From Rhodospirillales bacterium (lineage in GTDB: Bacteria > Pseudomonadota > Alphaproteobacteria > Rhodospirillales > UBA2165), in NCBI GenBank assembly GCA_028823885.1, contig JAPPFK010000056.1, positions 1 through 50,392 on the forward strand: DNA of 50,392 nt. The letters run 5' to 3'. The stretch's first letter is position 1; each line of letters starts with the position of its first letter. Below the pieces are notes generated by a model. It was not told where the DNA came from and made no database searches. It saw nothing but the letters and a program-made list of their open reading frames with translations. Position numbers and translations under genes: made by a program. This document shows, piece by piece, positions 50,020-50,392 of the stretch.

Positions 50020-50392
50020 GAAGGCCCCCTTATGTTCCCCTATTCCGGCTATACGCCAGCCGGGGCCTTAATAGCCCGAAGCCGTGCCCCGTGTCCAGCG
50101 GCCGCCGGGTTCGGGGGCGCCGCCGGGCGGTAGGGGCTAAAGCGCTACCCCATCGTGTTCCCTCCTCCCAACCCCAAATCCCCTCGCCCCCTTGGGGGAG
50201 AGGGATGCGAAGGCTTTGCGAAGCGGCAGCTGAGCTTAGCCGAAGCTGGGTGAGGGGGAATTTTTACATCACCCTCATTTCTTACTGACCCCCTCACCCT
50301 AACACACTCCCCCTGGAGATAGGGGGGGTGGGGGGGAGTGGGGTGGGGGGGTTGGGCGGGGTGGGGGGGGGTGGTGGGTTGGGGGGGGGGGG
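50020..50392. repeat. R3 repeat and G-rich low-complexity right contig end
   Basis: From about 50170 to 50320 is repeat R3 (GGGGGAGAGGGATGCGAAGGC...GCTTAGCCGAAGCTGGGTGAGGGGG and CCCCCTCACCCTAACAC). After 50320 the sequence decays into runs of G with few other bases, typical of an unreliable contig tail or sequencing artefact. There is no gene after 50019. Confidence 0.75.

Overview
The window reads as a contig from a high-GC, gene-dense alphaproteobacterium, probably an environmental or host-associated member with broad catabolism. The evidence is protein style (GcvA-type LysR, dodecin, TAXI-TRAP, tripartite-tricarboxylate and PF04392-type binding proteins, many LLM flavin monooxygenases and Rieske oxygenases) and the dispersed GTCATnCC...GGnATCCA palindromes common in that class. 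The taxonomy is inference. Both contig ends fall in copies of one repeat, and the right end runs into G-rich low-complexity sequence.

Layout. 0-7 kb, minus strand: two LLM flavin monooxygenases, a maleate-isomerase/Asp-Glu-racemase-like enzyme, a fragment of a cobalamin-independent methionine synthase, an arylsulfotransferase-like beta-propeller and two DppB/DppC-type permeases. The matching peptide/nickel-type binding protein is divergent at 7.1-8.6 kb. 8.6-9.4 kb is repeat-rich and non-coding. 9.4-16.6 kb, plus strand: IlvD/Edd dehydratase, alkylsulfatase-type metallo-beta-lactamase, an AhpD-like protein interrupted by an in-frame UGA, a GST and a Bug-type binding protein. 16.8-21.7 kb, plus strand: MetE-like protein, ThDP enzyme, SDR and Rieske oxygenase. 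21.7-28 kb, minus strand: GMC oxidoreductase, CMD-family protein, fused TRAP permease, TAXI binding protein and an iodothyronine-deiodinase-like protein, again with an in-frame UGA. A divergent LysR regulator follows. 29-33 kb: redoxin, DsbD-alpha, GST, P450, DUF3237. 33-39.6 kb: FAD monooxygenase, dodecin, and a tightly overlapping operon of formamidase plus two MetE/UROD-like paralogues, then a second Rieske oxygenase. 39.7-43.2 kb: aspartate-dehydrogenase-like gene and a complete ABC importer. 43.4-47.5 kb: a visibly AT-richer islet (DprA-like, ComF-like PRTase, two unknowns, an odd tRNA, a secreted nuclease). 47.6-50 kb: MFS and bile-acid-symporter-type transporters.

The main result is two independent selenoprotein candidates. 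At 14115-14117 a UGA sits exactly at the second position of the AhpD CxxC motif (C-F-Y-U-T-A-G-H). At 27727-27729 (minus) a UGA sits exactly where vertebrate deiodinases carry selenocysteine (G-S-Y-T-U-P-P-F). In both genes the same frame continues for more than 125 codons of conserved family sequence. Both have a hairpin 15-35 nt downstream of the UGA with an apical CGUG loop, as expected of a bacterial SECIS. The second place to look is the low-GC islet, where the DprA/PRTase pair next to an unknown protein and a tRNA looks like a small conflict or DNA-uptake module.

Functionally, the window is a catabolic neighbourhood for organosulfur and aromatic-type compounds: flavin and Rieske oxygenases, sulfatase and sulfotransferase-like proteins, GSTs and several binding-protein-dependent uptake systems, with a thiol/selenol redox component.
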